Positions 42,026 to 51,921 of a stretch of 64,000 nucleotides of DNA are shown one piece after another. Under the pieces are notes generated by a model. The model ran no database searches and was not told where the DNA came from. It worked only from the letters and a program-made list of their open reading frames with translations. This DNA is from Pseudomonadales bacterium. Its GTDB lineage: Bacteria > Pseudomonadota > Gammaproteobacteria > Pseudomonadales > Azotimanducaceae. Location: contig JAQXDL010000049.1 in NCBI GenBank assembly GCA_029251375.1, positions 1 through 64,000 of the forward strand, given 5' to 3'. A program made the position numbers and the translations under genes. Positions within the stretch are counted from its first letter, which is position 1. Each line of letters begins with the position of its first letter.

Positions 42026-43078
42026 TCAAATATACCAACTCTTTGGAACCTGTTCGGGCTTCAAAGGCTGGACGTGTAGGATCGACAGGCTGCCGTCTGG
42101 CGCCCGCAGCTCGACGTCTACATTGTCTGAGTGACGACCCTGGCCGTATCGGGCCACCAGGCTCGCTGCGACTCTGAGGTCCTCCTGTGTCGTTTCTCCA
42201 TCGATCAATGCAATCGGGCCGGTGTGGGGTAGCGTTTGCATGGTAAAGAACTCACTGCGATAGCCTTTTAGGAAGTTGGTTTCGCCTTCCTCACGGCTAA
42301 TTATGACTTTGTAGTTTTTCGCGGGTCGCAGATGACGGCCGACTTTGAGTAGCATAATGTCATCGAGTTCGTATTCGCGTGTGCCGCGACCTTTCCACAA
42401 ATCCACCAATTTGTCTGAATAGGATTCATCCGTCAAAAAGCAACAACCACCGGCAGGCTGGGCAAAATCGGTGAAGCCAAATTGTTCAGCGAGGGCAATT
42501 TGAGGTTTGCGATTTCTGCCATGAAAAGCGTGTAGCTTGTCTCGATCAACCCATCCTTCACGTTCGGGTAACGTCTCAGGTAAATGTTTGGCGCAAAGGG
42601 GACGAAGCAGGCGATCTTCAGAGCCAGATTCTCGCGCGATGATGGGCATGGTTGCTTTGCGTTGAGATTTTGGTCTCTGCCCCATGACTTCTCCGGTGAT
42701 GATAAAGTCGAAGTTGTTTTCTTCCATCCATGCCCATGCCTGCGCCTTGTTCACCATAAATATTTTGCAGTCCAAGCAGGGATTCATATATTGACCGTAG
42801 CCATGCTTTGGATTGAGCAAAACATCTTTATATTCTTCGATGACGTCAATGATATGCAGTTTTATTCCCAGCTGTTCAGCAACCCATAGCGCGTTGTTGC
42901 GCTTTTCTTTTTGTTTTTCATTCTTGCGAATTGCGTGGGTATGACCTTCAACACAGAAGCCAGTAAAAAAGTTGATGCCTTCAACATGAATGCCTTGTTC
43001 CATGATGACTTTTGTCGCCAACATGGAATCGAGTCCACCCGAAATGAGGGATACGGCCTTTTTTGGTTGTGTTGTCAT
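42026..43078 (-). CDS. PP-loop ATPase, putative tRNA/thiolation enzyme
   Basis: A 350-residue protein of the ATP-pyrophosphatase (PP-loop) type: SGGLDS at 13-18 near the N-terminus, IITGEVMGQRPKSQ, cysteine pairs C101/C104 (NPCLDCK) and C212/C213 (GGCCFL), and a C-terminal domain DDIMLLKVGRHLRPAKNYKVII resembling the NFACT-R-type RNA-modification module. It has no THUMP domain and no rhodanese domain, so it is not ThiI, and it differs from MnmA. Often annotated as a tRNA thiouridylase-like protein; the product is not proved. It sits between glnA and typA with a TusA-like partner. Confidence 0.82.
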   Translation of the reverse strand: MTTQPKKAVSLISGGLDSMLATKVIMEQGIHVEGINFFTGFCVEGHTHAIRKNEKQKEKRNNALWVAEQLGIKLHIIDVIEEYKDVLLNPKHGYGQYMNPCLDCKIFMVNKAQAWAWMEENNFDFIITGEVMGQRPKSQRKATMPIIARESGSEDRLLRPLCAKHLPETLPEREGWVDRDKLHAFHGRNRKPQIALAEQFGFTDFAQPAGGCCFLTDESYSDKLVDLWKGRGTREYELDDIMLLKVGRHLRPAKNYKVIISREEGETNFLKGYRSEFFTMQTLPHTGPIALIDGETTQEDLRVAASLVARYGQGRHSDNVDVELRAPDGSLSILHVQPLKPEQVPKSWYI

Positions 43079-43147
43079 GATTCTTGAGCTGTTGAAGGAT
43101 TATTTGGGCGCGAATTATACCTATTTGCGATAGTTTGTAATGCTGTC

Positions 43148-43175
43148 TTTAATAAGCGCGACGCTTCTGTATAAT
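43148..43175 (+). promoter_or_regulatory. Probable typA promoter
   Basis: A perfect TATAAT at 43170-43175 in a CTGTATAATGC context, with TTTAAT at 43148-43153 as a weak -35 (16-bp spacing). It lies 28 bp before the typA ATG. Confidence 0.5.
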
Positions 43176-43202
43176 GCCGCGCGTCCTCGCTCGAGATACC
43201 CC

Positions 43203-45014
43203 ATGATCCATAAACTTAGAAATATCGCCATTATCGCTCACGTCGACCATGGTAAAACGACCCTCATCGATAAACTCCTACAGCAAGCCGGTGCCTTACA
43301 GCGCGGCGAAGAGCAGGTGGAACGCTTGATGGATTCCAACGAAATTGAGAAAGAACGTGGCATCACGATTCTGGCTAAGAATACCGCATTGGAGTGGGAA
43401 GGGCATCGCATCAACATCGTTGATACCCCTGGCCACGCCGACTTCGGTGGCGAAGTCGAACGTATCCTATCCATGGTCGATTCTGTGTTATTGGTTGTCG
43501 ATGCAGTTGATGGGCCTATGCCGCAAACACGCTTTGTCACCAGCAAGGCATTTGCTAACGGCTTAAACCCAATCGTTATGATCAATAAGATCGATAGGGA
43601 AGGTGCTCGACCAGATTGGGTTGTCGATGAAGTGTTTGAACTTTTCGATCAGCTAGGCGCTACAGACGAGCAGTTGGACTTTCCAATTGTTTATGGATCT
43701 GCGATTGAAGGCCGTGCTGGCTTGTCGATGGACGCCATTGAAGATGACATGAGCTGCTTGATGCAAAGCATATTGGAGCATGTACCTGCGCCAGATGTTG
43801 AACTTGAAGCGCCATTCCAGATGCAGGTCAGTGCACTGGACTATAATAGTTATGTTGGCGTCATTGGCTTGGGGCGCATTCAGCGTGGCACGATTAAAAA
43901 GGGTGCGCCTGTTTCGATTATCTCCGCCGAAGGCGAATTGAGGAAAGGTAAAGTCCTGCAGGTAATGGGCTATCAGGGTCTTGAACGGCAAGAAGTTGAT
44001 CAAGCAGGTGCAGGAGACATCGTCTGTATTACCGGTCTTGATCCGTTAAAAATTTCTGACACGATATGTGACCCTAGCGATGTTGTTGCGCTACCGCCGT
44101 TGGTTGTTGATGAACCAACAATTTCAATGACATTCCAAGTTAACACCTCTCCCTTTGCTGGCAAGGAAGGTAAGTTTGTTACTAGTCGAAATATTAGTGA
44201 GAGACTGCAAAGAGAGTTGATTCATAATGTTGCTCTCCGAGTTGAAGCAACTGACTCTGCTGATCGCTTCAAAGTGTCTGGTCGTGGTGAGCTCCACTTG
44301 GCTATTTTGATAGAGAATATGCGCCGAGAAGGTTTCGAGTTGGGTGTTTCAAGGCCGGAAGTCATCATCAGAGAAGTCGATGGTCAGAAACAGGAGCCTT
44401 TCGAGAATGTATTGTTAGACGTTGAGGAAAATCATCAAGGCGCGGTCATGGAAGAAATGGGTCGAAGAAAAGGCCTGTTAAAAAACCTTATGCCAGATGG
44501 CAAAGGTCGCGTACGACTTGAATATGAATCACCTAGTCGCGGACTGATTGGTTTTAGAACCGAATTCTTAACCATGACCTCGGGTACCGGTATAATGACC
44601 AGTATATTTGCTCACTATGGTGAGATCGTCAGCCAAGAGATTGAAGGGCGAGCAAATGGTGTGTTAGTCGCCATGGCAACAGGTAAGGCGCTTGCCTTTG
44701 CATTATTTAACCTGCAAGCAAGGGGTCGAATGTTTATTGATCCGAATACAGACGTCTATGAAGGTCAGGTCATTGGTTTACACACGCGGGGCAACGACCT
44801 TGTTGTTAACCCTCTAAAAGGTAAGCAGTTGACCAACGTACGTGCTTCAGGAACGGATGAAGCGGTAACCCTTAATGCGCCCGTGAGGCACACGCTCGAG
44901 CAAGCCATCGAATTTATTGATGACGATGAATTAGTCGAGATTACGCCTTCCAGCGTCAGGATTCGAAAGAAGTTGCTGACAGAAAACGAGAGGAAAAGAG
45001 CAGGGCGCGAATAG
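43203..45014 (+). CDS. typA: TypA/BipA, ribosome-associated GTPase
   Basis: A translational GTPase related to EF-G/LepA that helps 50S assembly in the cold and under stress. The 603-residue product has [16 protein letters not shown] (G1), ERGITI (G2/switch), [12 protein letters not shown] (G3) and NKIDREGA (G4), then the BipA C-terminal domain ([32 protein letters not shown]). I start at the ATG at 43203 ([17 protein letters not shown]), the family start; the frame is open from 43140, but the promoter -10 lies within that stretch. Confidence 0.96.
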   Translation: MIHKLRNIAIIAHVDHGKTTLIDKLLQQAGALQRGEEQVERLMDSNEIEKERGITILAKNTALEWEGHRINIVDTPGHADFGGEVERILSMVDSVLLVVDAVDGPMPQTRFVTSKAFANGLNPIVMINKIDREGARPDWVVDEVFELFDQLGATDEQLDFPIVYGSAIEGRAGLSMDAIEDDMSCLMQSILEHVPAPDVELEAPFQMQVSALDYNSYVGVIGLGRIQRGTIKKGAPVSIISAEGELRKGKVLQVMGYQGLERQEVDQAGAGDIVCITGLDPLKISDTICDPSDVVALPPLVVDEPTISMTFQVNTSPFAGKEGKFVTSRNISERLQRELIHNVALRVEATDSADRFKVSGRGELHLAILIENMRREGFELGVSRPEVIIREVDGQKQEPFENVLLDVEENHQGAVMEEMGRRKGLLKNLMPDGKGRVRLEYESPSRGLIGFRTEFLTMTSGTGIMTSIFAHYGEIVSQEIEGRANGVLVAMATGKALAFALFNLQARGRMFIDPNTDVYEGQVIGLHTRGNDLVVNPLKGKQLTNVRASGTDEAVTLNAPVRHTLEQAIEFIDDDELVEITPSSVRIRKKLLTENERKRAGRE

Positions 45015-45017
45015 GTG

Positions 45018-45043
45018 CCTGTTCGCCTTGTCGAAACAGGTTT
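45018..45043 (+). terminator. Weak terminator-like hairpin after typA
   Basis: CCTGTTCG and CGAAACAGG pair with one bulged A across the loop CCTTGT, followed by TTTCTAAAT. It starts four bases after the typA stop. Confidence 0.35.
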
Positions 45044-45077
45044 CTAAATAAGCCACTAGGTTTGAACGGACGAAGAC

Positions 45078-46043
45078 ATGCTACCACTGTACCCAGAGAT
45101 TAAACCCTACGCTCGACATACAGTTGACGTAGGTTCAAACCACCAACTCTACGTCGATGAGAGTGGTACCCCGGACGGCATTCCCGTGTTATTTGTCCAT
45201 GCTGGACCGGGATCTGGTTGCGAGTACGATAGTCGTTGCTTCTTTAATCCTGAAAAATACCGCATTGTTCTATTTGATCAACGCGGTGCCGGTCGTTCAA
45301 CCCCGCATGCAAGTGTTACCGACAATACTACCCAACATCTAATTGCTGACATGGAGCAAATTCGAGAGTTTCTTGGAATCGAGCAATGGATGTTGTTCGG
45401 TGGCGGCTTCGGCTCGATGCTTTCGTTGGCGTACGCTCAAGCACATCCAGATAACGTTCTCGCCATGGTCATGCGGGGCGTCTTTCTTGGCCGTCAAGCG
45501 GACATCGATTGGATATATCAGGACGGCGCAAGTCGATTTTTCCCCGACCACTGGGAGGACTTCGTTTCACCAATAGCAGATGCCGATCGAGGCAACATGG
45601 TTGCTGCTTACCAGCATCGCATTGACGGCGACGATGAACTGGCGCGAATGGCAGCAATTAAATCTTGGTCTCGATGGGAAGCGGACTGCTCAACGATGCA
45701 TCCTAATGCGCGTCTTTTAAAGCATTTTACCGACCCCGTACGAGCGACGGCTCGCTCCAAAATTGCTTTGCATTATTTTAATAACCAATGTTTCCTTGCA
45801 GATAACCAAATACTTGACGCGGTTGACAAGATCCAAGATATCCCAGGCATTATTGTTCAGGGTCGATACGACATGGTTTGTCCTTTAATTAATGCGTTTG
45901 ACCTACATGAAGCGTGGCCAGTTTCGCAGTTGTTCATCGTTAGAGAAGCGGGCCATTCTGCGACGGAACCCGTGCTTATTGATGCGCTTATTCGGGCAAC
46001 TCGTGACATGGCGCTTCGATTTGAAGCCGATTTTGGTGTCTAG
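45078..46043 (+). CDS. pip: Prolyl aminopeptidase (Pip) homologue with catalytic Ser replaced by Gly
   Basis: Over its 321 residues this follows Pip closely: LYPEIKPYARH, YRIVLFDQRGAGRSTPHAS, WIYQDGASRFFPDHW, and the catalytic Asp265 (QGRYDMVCP) and His293 (EAGHSATEP). But the nucleophile motif GGSWGS reads GGGFGS: Gly110 (codon GGC at 45405-45407) stands where the catalytic Ser should be. The oxyanion HGGPG is HAGPG and the substrate-binding Glu of IENHYF is Ala (IALHYF). It is thus probably inactive as a proline iminopeptidase, although the frame is intact. It sits in its normal place next to dtd. Confidence 0.9.
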   Translation: MLPLYPEIKPYARHTVDVGSNHQLYVDESGTPDGIPVLFVHAGPGSGCEYDSRCFFNPEKYRIVLFDQRGAGRSTPHASVTDNTTQHLIADMEQIREFLGIEQWMLFGGGFGSMLSLAYAQAHPDNVLAMVMRGVFLGRQADIDWIYQDGASRFFPDHWEDFVSPIADADRGNMVAAYQHRIDGDDELARMAAIKSWSRWEADCSTMHPNARLLKHFTDPVRATARSKIALHYFNNQCFLADNQILDAVDKIQDIPGIIVQGRYDMVCPLINAFDLHEAWPVSQLFIVREAGHSATEPVLIDALIRATRDMALRFEADFGV

Positions 46044-46089
46044 ACCCTCCGTTTGGATGTTCCAGTAGAACTGTAAAGGAAAACTTGAT

Positions 46090-46527
46090 GTGAGAGCTAT
46101 TTTGCAGCGAGTGAGCTCTGCTAGCGTTCGAGTCGATCGAGAGTTGGTTGGCGAGATAGACAAAGGCATACTGGTCCTGTTGGGCGTCGAGAAAGGCGAT
46201 ACCTCCACCGAGCTCGAGAAACTTCTCAATAAATTGGTTAACTACCGAATCTTCAATGATCAAAATGGTCATATGAATCTCAGTGTCACGGACGTGCAGG
46301 GTGAGTTGTTGATTGTGTCTCAATTCACTGTGGCCGCTGATACTAAGAAAGGTTTGAGGCCTTCCTTCTCTTCCGCTGCTTCCCCAGATATTGCCGAAGT
46401 TCTCTATGAGGAGTTTGTCGAAAGGGCGCGTAAATTATGTAAACGTGTCGCGGTTGGTCGCTTTGGTGCAGACATGAAAGTGACATTGACGAATGACGGG
46501 CCTGTGACGTTCTTGCTCACGACCTAA
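46090..46527 (+). CDS. dtd: D-aminoacyl-tRNA deacylase
   Basis: Dtd removes D-amino acids mischarged on tRNA. The 145-residue product begins at GTG (46090), with AAAGGA upstream, as MRAILQRVSSASVRVD. The active-site motifs SQFTVAADTKKGLRPSF and the Gly-Pro cross-subunit motif NDGPVTF are intact. It directly follows the pip homologue, a common pairing. Confidence 0.96.
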   Translation: MRAILQRVSSASVRVDRELVGEIDKGILVLLGVEKGDTSTELEKLLNKLVNYRIFNDQNGHMNLSVTDVQGELLIVSQFTVAADTKKGLRPSFSSAASPDIAEVLYEEFVERARKLCKRVAVGRFGADMKVTLTNDGPVTFLLTT

Positions 46528-46534
46528 GCTCTAG

Positions 46535-46582
46535 TTGCTAAACCTGTCGTTAAACCTGTCGTTAAAGCTTTTGTTAGACCTG
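46535..46582. repeat. Degenerate 12-bp repeat after dtd
   Basis: CTAAACCTGTCGTT-type units recur at about 46537, 46549 and 46561, the last decayed, between convergent dtd and tatC. No terminator hairpin is visible in this 172-bp gap. Confidence 0.6.
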
Positions 46583-46699
46583 CCGCGAGATCTTCTGCTG
46601 GTTCTTTATTAGCCCTTCTGCCAAACCTTTTTGTAGTAAAAACGATGACCTTGGCTTAGATATGCTGGCCTTGGGATACTCAATTATTACCGAGGTCTA

Positions 46700-47455
46700 T
46701 CAACTTTCAATGCTCATCGGCTTCTTAATCAAGGTGGAAAAAAGTATACCGAGTTCAAACAGAATCCACATGGGTACGGCAAGGAGCAACTGCGATATGA
46801 CGTCAGGCGGTGTTAGCAACATGCCAACAACAAAGCAGCCAACAATCACGTAAGGCCGCTTTGATCTGAGACTTTTTACGGTACTTGCGCCTGTTGATAC
46901 GAGTAGAACTGTTGCTATCGGTATCTCAAACGCGATGCCAAAGGCAAAGAAGAGCTTTAAAACAAAGTCGAGATAACGATTGATGTCAGTCATGACTGTG
47001 ACGCCTTCCGGTGCTGCACTTGTGAAGAAGCCAAAAATAAGCGGAAAAACAACAAAGAAAGCGAAGCAAATTCCAGCGTAAAACAGGATCACACTTGAAA
47101 CCAGCAGGGGGACTGCGAGTTTCTTCTCGTTCGTGTATAAACCTGGTGCGATGAAACTCCAAAGCTGGTGCAAAATATAGGGGATGGCAATGAATATTGA
47201 CAGAACCAGTGTCAGCTTGAATGGTGTCAAAAATGGCGACGCCACTTCTGTCGCTATCATTGACGTGCCTTCTGGTAGATAGGCGCGCAAAGGCATGGAA
47301 ATGTATGCATACAATTCGTTGGCAAAATAAAATAGCGGTAGAAAGATAATGAGTACTGCAACAATACTATGCAGGAGGCGAGTGCGGAGCTCGATTAAAT
47401 GTTCAACCAAAGGTTGGCCTTCATCAACTGGGTTCTGATTGCTTTGGCTTGTCAC
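46700..47455 (-). CDS. tatC: TatC, twin-arginine translocase receptor subunit
   Basis: The 251-residue six-helix membrane protein has [16 protein letters not shown] at the N-terminus, [37 protein letters not shown], and the periplasmic cap region, as in TatC, which binds twin-arginine signal peptides. It starts at GTG (47455) inside the end of tatB, overlapping by 32 bp. Confidence 0.96.
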   Translation of the reverse strand: MTSQSNQNPVDEGQPLVEHLIELRTRLLHSIVAVLIIFLPLFYFANELYAYISMPLRAYLPEGTSMIATEVASPFLTPFKLTLVLSIFIAIPYILHQLWSFIAPGLYTNEKKLAVPLLVSSVILFYAGICFAFFVVFPLIFGFFTSAAPEGVTVMTDINRYLDFVLKLFFAFGIAFEIPIATVLLVSTGASTVKSLRSKRPYVIVGCFVVGMLLTPPDVISQLLLAVPMWILFELGILFSTLIKKPMSIES

Positions 47456-47909
47456 TGTTTTGCTCTGAGATTGTATTGGAAGGGTCGCTTTCAGTTGGTG
47501 TGTCTTTTAGATCGTGCTCGGGTGTATCAGTCGTAGTCGTCGGATCCGTTCCAGTTGGTTTTTGAATCGCTTCTTGGCTGCTTGTATCTAACATTGAGCC
47601 TGCGATATTTTGAGGTTTAATGGCGTGTTTTACGTCAGAAATTGAGTTTTCTGCGCTGTTGAGTGCTGATTGGATTTGCTCTTTTGTTTCGCCTAAATCT
47701 TTTAGGACCGATTCGTTGTGGAGTTGAGCGCGTATCTCGTCAGCGCCAATCTCCTGTTCGATCTCTGTTTTTATATTGGCGAAACTCCGTTTGATTCGTC
47801 CCAGCCACAGCATGATGCTCCGAATAGTTTCCGGGAGTCGGTCTGGCCCTATGACAACCAGCGCAACGACGCTGATGAGCAATAGTTCGGGGAACCCAAT
47901 ATCAAACAT
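47424..47909 (-). CDS. tatB: TatB
   Basis: A 161-residue protein with one N-terminal helix ([28 protein letters not shown]), the VIGPDRLP hinge, an amphipathic helix ([19 protein letters not shown]) and an acidic, Thr/Ser-rich disordered tail. TatB forms the receptor complex with TatC. Six bases separate it from tatA. Confidence 0.95.
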   Translation of the reverse strand: MFDIGFPELLLISVVALVVIGPDRLPETIRSIMLWLGRIKRSFANIKTEIEQEIGADEIRAQLHNESVLKDLGETKEQIQSALNSAENSISDVKHAIKPQNIAGSMLDTSSQEAIQKPTGTDPTTTTDTPEHDLKDTPTESDPSNTISEQNSDKPKQSEPS

Positions 47910-47915
47910 GCGTGT

Positions 47916-48146
47916 TTAAGATTCTTTCTTTGCTTCTGACTTTTGGGCTTCGCTTGTCGAAGTCGCTTCTGGAATGGAAGTGGGCTCATCAGCTTTCAAT
48001 TTAGGCTGTTCGTCCTCGTCCATTGCCGATTTGAAACCCTTTATCGCCGATCCTAAATCACTACCTAGTGATTTTAGTTTGGTAGTTCCAAATAACAGCA
48101 ATACAATGACTGCGATGATGATAAGTTCCGTTACGCCAAATGACAT
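47916..48146 (-). CDS. tatA: TatA
   Basis: A 76-residue protein with one N-terminal transmembrane helix (ELIIIAVIVLLLFG), the FGTTKLKSLGSDLGSAIKGFK amphipathic segment and a charged tail. The usual FGTKKL hinge reads FGTTKL. TatA oligomers form the translocation path. It is followed by tatB and tatC in one operon with upstream hisE. Confidence 0.95.
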   Translation of the reverse strand: MSFGVTELIIIAVIVLLLFGTTKLKSLGSDLGSAIKGFKSAMDEDEQPKLKADEPTSIPEATSTSEAQKSEAKKES

Positions 48147-48188
48147 GTTATTTCTCCGCTACAATTAGGTGGATTCTACACCGAATAG

Positions 48189-48551
48189 TTATGATTTCTT
48201 CCTACCTGCTTTCTCTACCAGACCAGATGTACCGAAACGGGAGCCAAGTTCCTCGAGGATCTCGTCCGTTGAAATGCCGAGGTGACTGGTCATCACCATC
48301 GTATGGAACCATAGGTCTGCGGTTTCTTTGATAACCTCGCGGCGTCCGCTCTGTACGGTACCTGAATTAGCCTTTTGTTCAGTGCCCATGTCTTTCGCTG
48401 CGATGATTGTCTCGGTGGCTTCTTCACCAACTTTTTCAAGGATCTTGTTAAGGCCTGAATGGTACAAACCAGAAACGTAGGAAGAGCTTGGGTCAGCGAT
48501 TTTTCTCTGTTCCAACACCTTTTCAATGCGATTGAGGACGTCGTTACTCAT
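48189..48551 (-). CDS. hisE: HisE, phosphoribosyl-ATP pyrophosphatase
   Basis: Second step of histidine synthesis. A 120-residue helical MazG-fold protein with [26 protein letters not shown] and [12 protein letters not shown] as metal-binding helices. Located after hisI in the tat operon, a conserved arrangement in gammaproteobacteria with monofunctional HisI and HisE. Confidence 0.95.
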   Translation of the reverse strand: MSNDVLNRIEKVLEQRKIADPSSSYVSGLYHSGLNKILEKVGEEATETIIAAKDMGTEQKANSGTVQSGRREVIKETADLWFHTMVMTSHLGISTDEILEELGSRFGTSGLVEKAGRKKS

Positions 48552-48590
48552 ATGAAATTGCTCTTCTTTGCAGCACCTGTCTGGTAGGGC

Positions 48591-48983
48591 TCATTGACCA
48601 TAAATTTCTTCTGGAGACTTAACTACCGGGTCAACTTCATGCCATTCGCCCTGTTTGAATACCCGATAAAAACAGGATTCTCGACCAGTGTGACAGGCAA
48701 TACCTCCCGCTTGTTTGACTTGCAATGTTATCACATCCCCATCGCAGTCAAGACGAATTTCAGAGACTTGCTGTATGTGTCCTGATTCTTCGCCTTTGTG
48801 CCATAGTTTTGCCCTTGAGCGAGACCAGTAAACAGCTTCACCGCTTAAGACGGTTTGCTCTAGGGCTGTTTGGTTCATCCAGGCAACCATTAGGATACGA
48901 CCAGAAGTCGCGTCTTGTGCAATGGCAGGTATGAGACCATCTTGTGAAAATTTGACTTCGCTAAGCCAACTGGGATCGGTCAT
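48591..48983 (-). CDS. hisI: HisI, phosphoribosyl-AMP cyclohydrolase
   Basis: Third step of histidine synthesis. A 130-residue protein with [31 protein letters not shown] and the zinc-binding DCDGD and [13 protein letters not shown] motifs. The stand-alone form is separate from HisE, which starts 39 bp downstream. Its partners hisB and hisA are 20 kb away in this window. Confidence 0.96.
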   Translation of the reverse strand: MTDPSWLSEVKFSQDGLIPAIAQDATSGRILMVAWMNQTALEQTVLSGEAVYWSRSRAKLWHKGEESGHIQQVSEIRLDCDGDVITLQVKQAGGIACHTGRESCFYRVFKQGEWHEVDPVVKSPEEIYGQ

Positions 48984-49025
48984 GACAATAACTAGCGGTG
49001 GTTTGGGGCAGGTGAGAATAGCATG

Positions 49026-50663
49026 TCATGGTTTGATAAACATCCAGTAGATGCCGAGGCTGCCGAGCACTGATGCCCCGATAACCGCCTCTTGTTGTGG
49101 CGCAAGACCCGTTAAAGGCAGCGTGAGAGCTAGTAGTGCAGCGATCAATACTAAACCGCCAAAACGGCTGTAGCTGCGCTGCTTACGATTGCGGCTGAGT
49201 TCATTGTTTAGCTGATTTAGAAGTTTTGTTTGTTCACTATTGTTGCGGCTTAATGATTGCACCTCTAACAGAGCGTTGTAAGCAAGTTGCGGCACATCTG
49301 GTAGCTGAGACAACCATTTTGGAGCGTTCTCACTGATTTGTTCAAGCACATGACCGACGCCAAGACGCTGTTTCATCCAATCTTCCATAAAGGGCGCCGC
49401 GGTTTCCCACAAATCCAGATCAGGATAAATTTGTCGTCCCATACCCTCGATGTTCAGAAGTGTTTTTTGTAACAAAACCAACTGAGGCTGAACCTCCATA
49501 TCGAACCGTCGAGCTGTTTGAAACAAGCTAATTAGCACACGGGCGAATGAGATATCTTTGATCGGTTTCTGAAAGATGGGTTCACAAACACTGCGTATCA
49601 CCGATTCGAATTCCCTCACATCCGTTTCGGCAGGAACCCAGCCACTTTGAACGTGTAGGCGAGCAACCTCGAGGTAGTCCTGATTGAAGAATGCGAGTAA
49701 GTTTTTTGCTAGATAAGCCTTATCATCTTCTGTGAGTGAGCCAATAATGGCGCAATCTATACCAATGTAACTCGGATTTTCCGGGTCTGATATATCGATA
49801 AACACGTTGCCAGGGTGCATATCAGCATGGAAGAAATTATCTTGAAACACTTGAGTGAAGAAAATTTCGACGCCAAGGTGTGCGAGCTTTTTCATATCGA
49901 CGTCACGTGCTTGCATCTGAGCGATGTCGGCAGAGGATATGCCGTAGATTCGCTCCATCACCATGACATTCTCTCTGCAATAGTCCCAATAGATTTCGGG
50001 CACATACAGTTTGCCACTGTCGAGCCAGTTCTTTCGCAATTGGCTTGCGTTTGCTGCCTCCAGTTGTAGGTTCAATTCATCGAAGATGATTTTTTCATAG
50101 TCAGATACAATTTCATCAGGGTGTAGTCTAGACGCGTCAGCCCATACCTTGAGTAAAATCTGCGCCAGAAGGTGCATGACTTTAAGATCCTGTTGGATCG
50201 ATTTTTCAATGCCTGGTCGAATGACTTTAACGACAACGTCTTCGCCACTCATGAGGGTTGCCGCATGTACTTGCGCCACAGATGCTGATGCGAGCGGGGC
50301 GGACTCAAACTGACTAAATACTGTCTCGATAGATTGACCTAGGCTGTCTTCAATTACCTGACGCGCAAGTTTTTCATCAAAGGGGGGTACCTGATCCTGA
50401 AGCTTTTGAAGTTCATTCGAAGTGTCCGCGTCAAAGAGGTCCCTACGAGTTGAGAGGACTTGGCCGAACTTGACGAATATGGGGCCCAGTTCTTCAAGTG
50501 CGCAACGCAGTGCAACGGCGACTTGAGGATGTTTGATCGGGACTGCTTTGATCGGGAACAACAAAAATTTTAGCCACAGGGGCTGTGAATTCTGCGGCAG
50601 GAGCCGGTCCAGTCGATACCGAGTGACAATCCACAAGATTTTGAGAATCCGCAGGCTTCCCAT
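49026..50663 (-). CDS. ubiB: UbiB, atypical kinase/ATPase for ubiquinone synthesis
   Basis: A 545-residue ABC1/COQ8-type protein with the family KxGQ helix in IFVKFGQVLSTRRDL, the A-rich loop SASVAQVHAA, the ATP-binding Lys in VVVKVIRP, the catalytic-loop HADMHPGNVF and GIDCAIIG, then two C-terminal transmembrane helices. It is thought to extract or organise quinone intermediates. I use the ATG at 50663, which gives the usual N-terminus and lies 4 bp after the ubiE stop; the frame is open to 50705. No ubiJ gene lies between ubiE and ubiB. Confidence 0.95.
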   Translation of the reverse strand: MGSLRILKILWIVTRYRLDRLLPQNSQPLWLKFLLFPIKAVPIKHPQVAVALRCALEELGPIFVKFGQVLSTRRDLFDADTSNELQKLQDQVPPFDEKLARQVIEDSLGQSIETVFSQFESAPLASASVAQVHAATLMSGEDVVVKVIRPGIEKSIQQDLKVMHLLAQILLKVWADASRLHPDEIVSDYEKIIFDELNLQLEAANASQLRKNWLDSGKLYVPEIYWDYCRENVMVMERIYGISSADIAQMQARDVDMKKLAHLGVEIFFTQVFQDNFFHADMHPGNVFIDISDPENPSYIGIDCAIIGSLTEDDKAYLAKNLLAFFNQDYLEVARLHVQSGWVPAETDVREFESVIRSVCEPIFQKPIKDISFARVLISLFQTARRFDMEVQPQLVLLQKTLLNIEGMGRQIYPDLDLWETAAPFMEDWMKQRLGVGHVLEQISENAPKWLSQLPDVPQLAYNALLEVQSLSRNNSEQTKLLNQLNNELSRNRKQRSYSRFGGLVLIAALLALTLPLTGLAPQQEAVIGASVLGSLGIYWMFIKP

Positions 50664-50667
50664 AGGA

Positions 50668-51420
50668 TTAAGTTCTTGCCTTCCTGCCGACGTGAATAGC
50701 GGCAATACCGTTCAAAATGTTGTGGTACTCACATTTGACGAACCCTGCGTTCTGCATCATTTGTTTCAATGTCTCCTGATCAGGGTGCATCTTTATAGAC
50801 TCAACCAGATAACGATAGCTTGACTCGTCTCCGGTCAATGTTTTGCCTATCTTTGGCCACAGGCCCGAAAATTTGTCGTAGGCATTTTTTAACAGATCAT
50901 TTTTCGGTTGAGAGAATTCAAGTACGACTAGCCGACCGCCTGGTTTCAAAATACGCAGCATTGAAGCTAGAGCAATTTCCTTTCGGGTCACATTGCGTAA
51001 TCCAAAAGCCATGGTAATCGAATTGACCGTGTCATCAGGCATGGGTAGTTGCTCGGCATCGGCCTGAAGATAGGTGACATTGTTAGCAATGCCTTCATCG
51101 AGCAGACGATCTCGGCCTTGGGCAAGCATTGATTGATTGATGTCACACAATATAACGTGGCCTTCGTCACCGACGAGAGGCACGAGTCTTTTGGTGAGGT
51201 CGCCGGTACCGCCCGCTAGATCAAGAATGACGTGACCTTTGCGAGCGACAGTGAGTTCGACAGCAAACTGCTTCATGAGTCGATGGCTGCCTAGAGACAT
51301 GACATCGTTCATCAAGTCATATTTGCCCGCTACAGAATGAAAAACTTCTGCAACTTTGCCTGCTTTTTCCTTGATAGGTACGGATTTAAAACCGAAGTGT
51401 GTTGTTTCATCATCATTCAT
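50668..51420 (-). CDS. ubiE: UbiE, ubiquinone/menaquinone C-methyltransferase
   Basis: A 250-residue SAM methyltransferase: [21 protein letters not shown] motif [31 protein letters not shown] and the C-terminal [10 protein letters not shown]. It methylates the quinone ring at C2 (DMQ/DMK). It is directly followed by ubiB. The ATG start lies after a 59-bp gap from the DUF971 gene. Confidence 0.96.
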   Translation of the reverse strand: MNDDETTHFGFKSVPIKEKAGKVAEVFHSVAGKYDLMNDVMSLGSHRLMKQFAVELTVARKGHVILDLAGGTGDLTKRLVPLVGDEGHVILCDINQSMLAQGRDRLLDEGIANNVTYLQADAEQLPMPDDTVNSITMAFGLRNVTRKEIALASMLRILKPGGRLVVLEFSQPKNDLLKNAYDKFSGLWPKIGKTLTGDESSYRYLVESIKMHPDQETLKQMMQNAGFVKCEYHNILNGIAAIHVGRKART

Positions 51421-51479
51421 GTTTTTATTTTACGCCTGCGTGGACATAAGTGCGAGCTATTGCCTTTTTGCTGCGAATG

Positions 51480-51851
51480 TTACTGACCTATGGCTATAAA
51501 CTGGGGTTCTCGGGACTGACCGGCTTGCTCGAGTTTTTGTAGATAGTCCGCCCAATTTTGGGTTTGGTTCGCACCCAGTTCGCTTAGGTATTGCCAGCTA
51601 AATATGCCGCTATCGTGTCCATCAGAAAACTCAATTCTGATTGCATAGTGTCCTTGGGTGACAAGATCAGCAATTTTGACCATCTTCTTGCCGTGTTGCA
51701 GTACTGCCTGATCAGCAGAGTGCCCTTGGACTTCAGCGGACGGAGAGAAAACCCTAAGGTACTCGGCTGGAAGATTGTATTGAGTGCCGTCTTCGTAACA
51801 AAGTTCAAGTACGCCGGATACCTGATGTAATTTGACGTCAGTTGGGATCAT
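51480..51851 (-). CDS. DUF971 (GBBH-like N-terminal) protein
   Basis: A 123-residue protein with the DUF971 pattern: LELCYEDGTQYNLPAEYLRVFSPSAEVQGH and YAIRIEFSDGHDSGIFSWQYLSEL. The fold resembles the N-terminal domain of gamma-butyrobetaine hydroxylase. It is typically placed between hslU and ubiE in Pseudomonas-like genomes; the role is unknown. Confidence 0.9.
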   Translation of the reverse strand: MIPTDVKLHQVSGVLELCYEDGTQYNLPAEYLRVFSPSAEVQGHSADQAVLQHGKKMVKIADLVTQGHYAIRIEFSDGHDSGIFSWQYLSELGANQTQNWADYLQKLEQAGQSREPQFIAIGQ

Positions 51852-51921
51852 TGTTGGATTCCTTCAATTAAGCTGGGCTGACAGATCACAAGCAAGCTTG
51901 CCAAGGATGGGTTATCTACCG

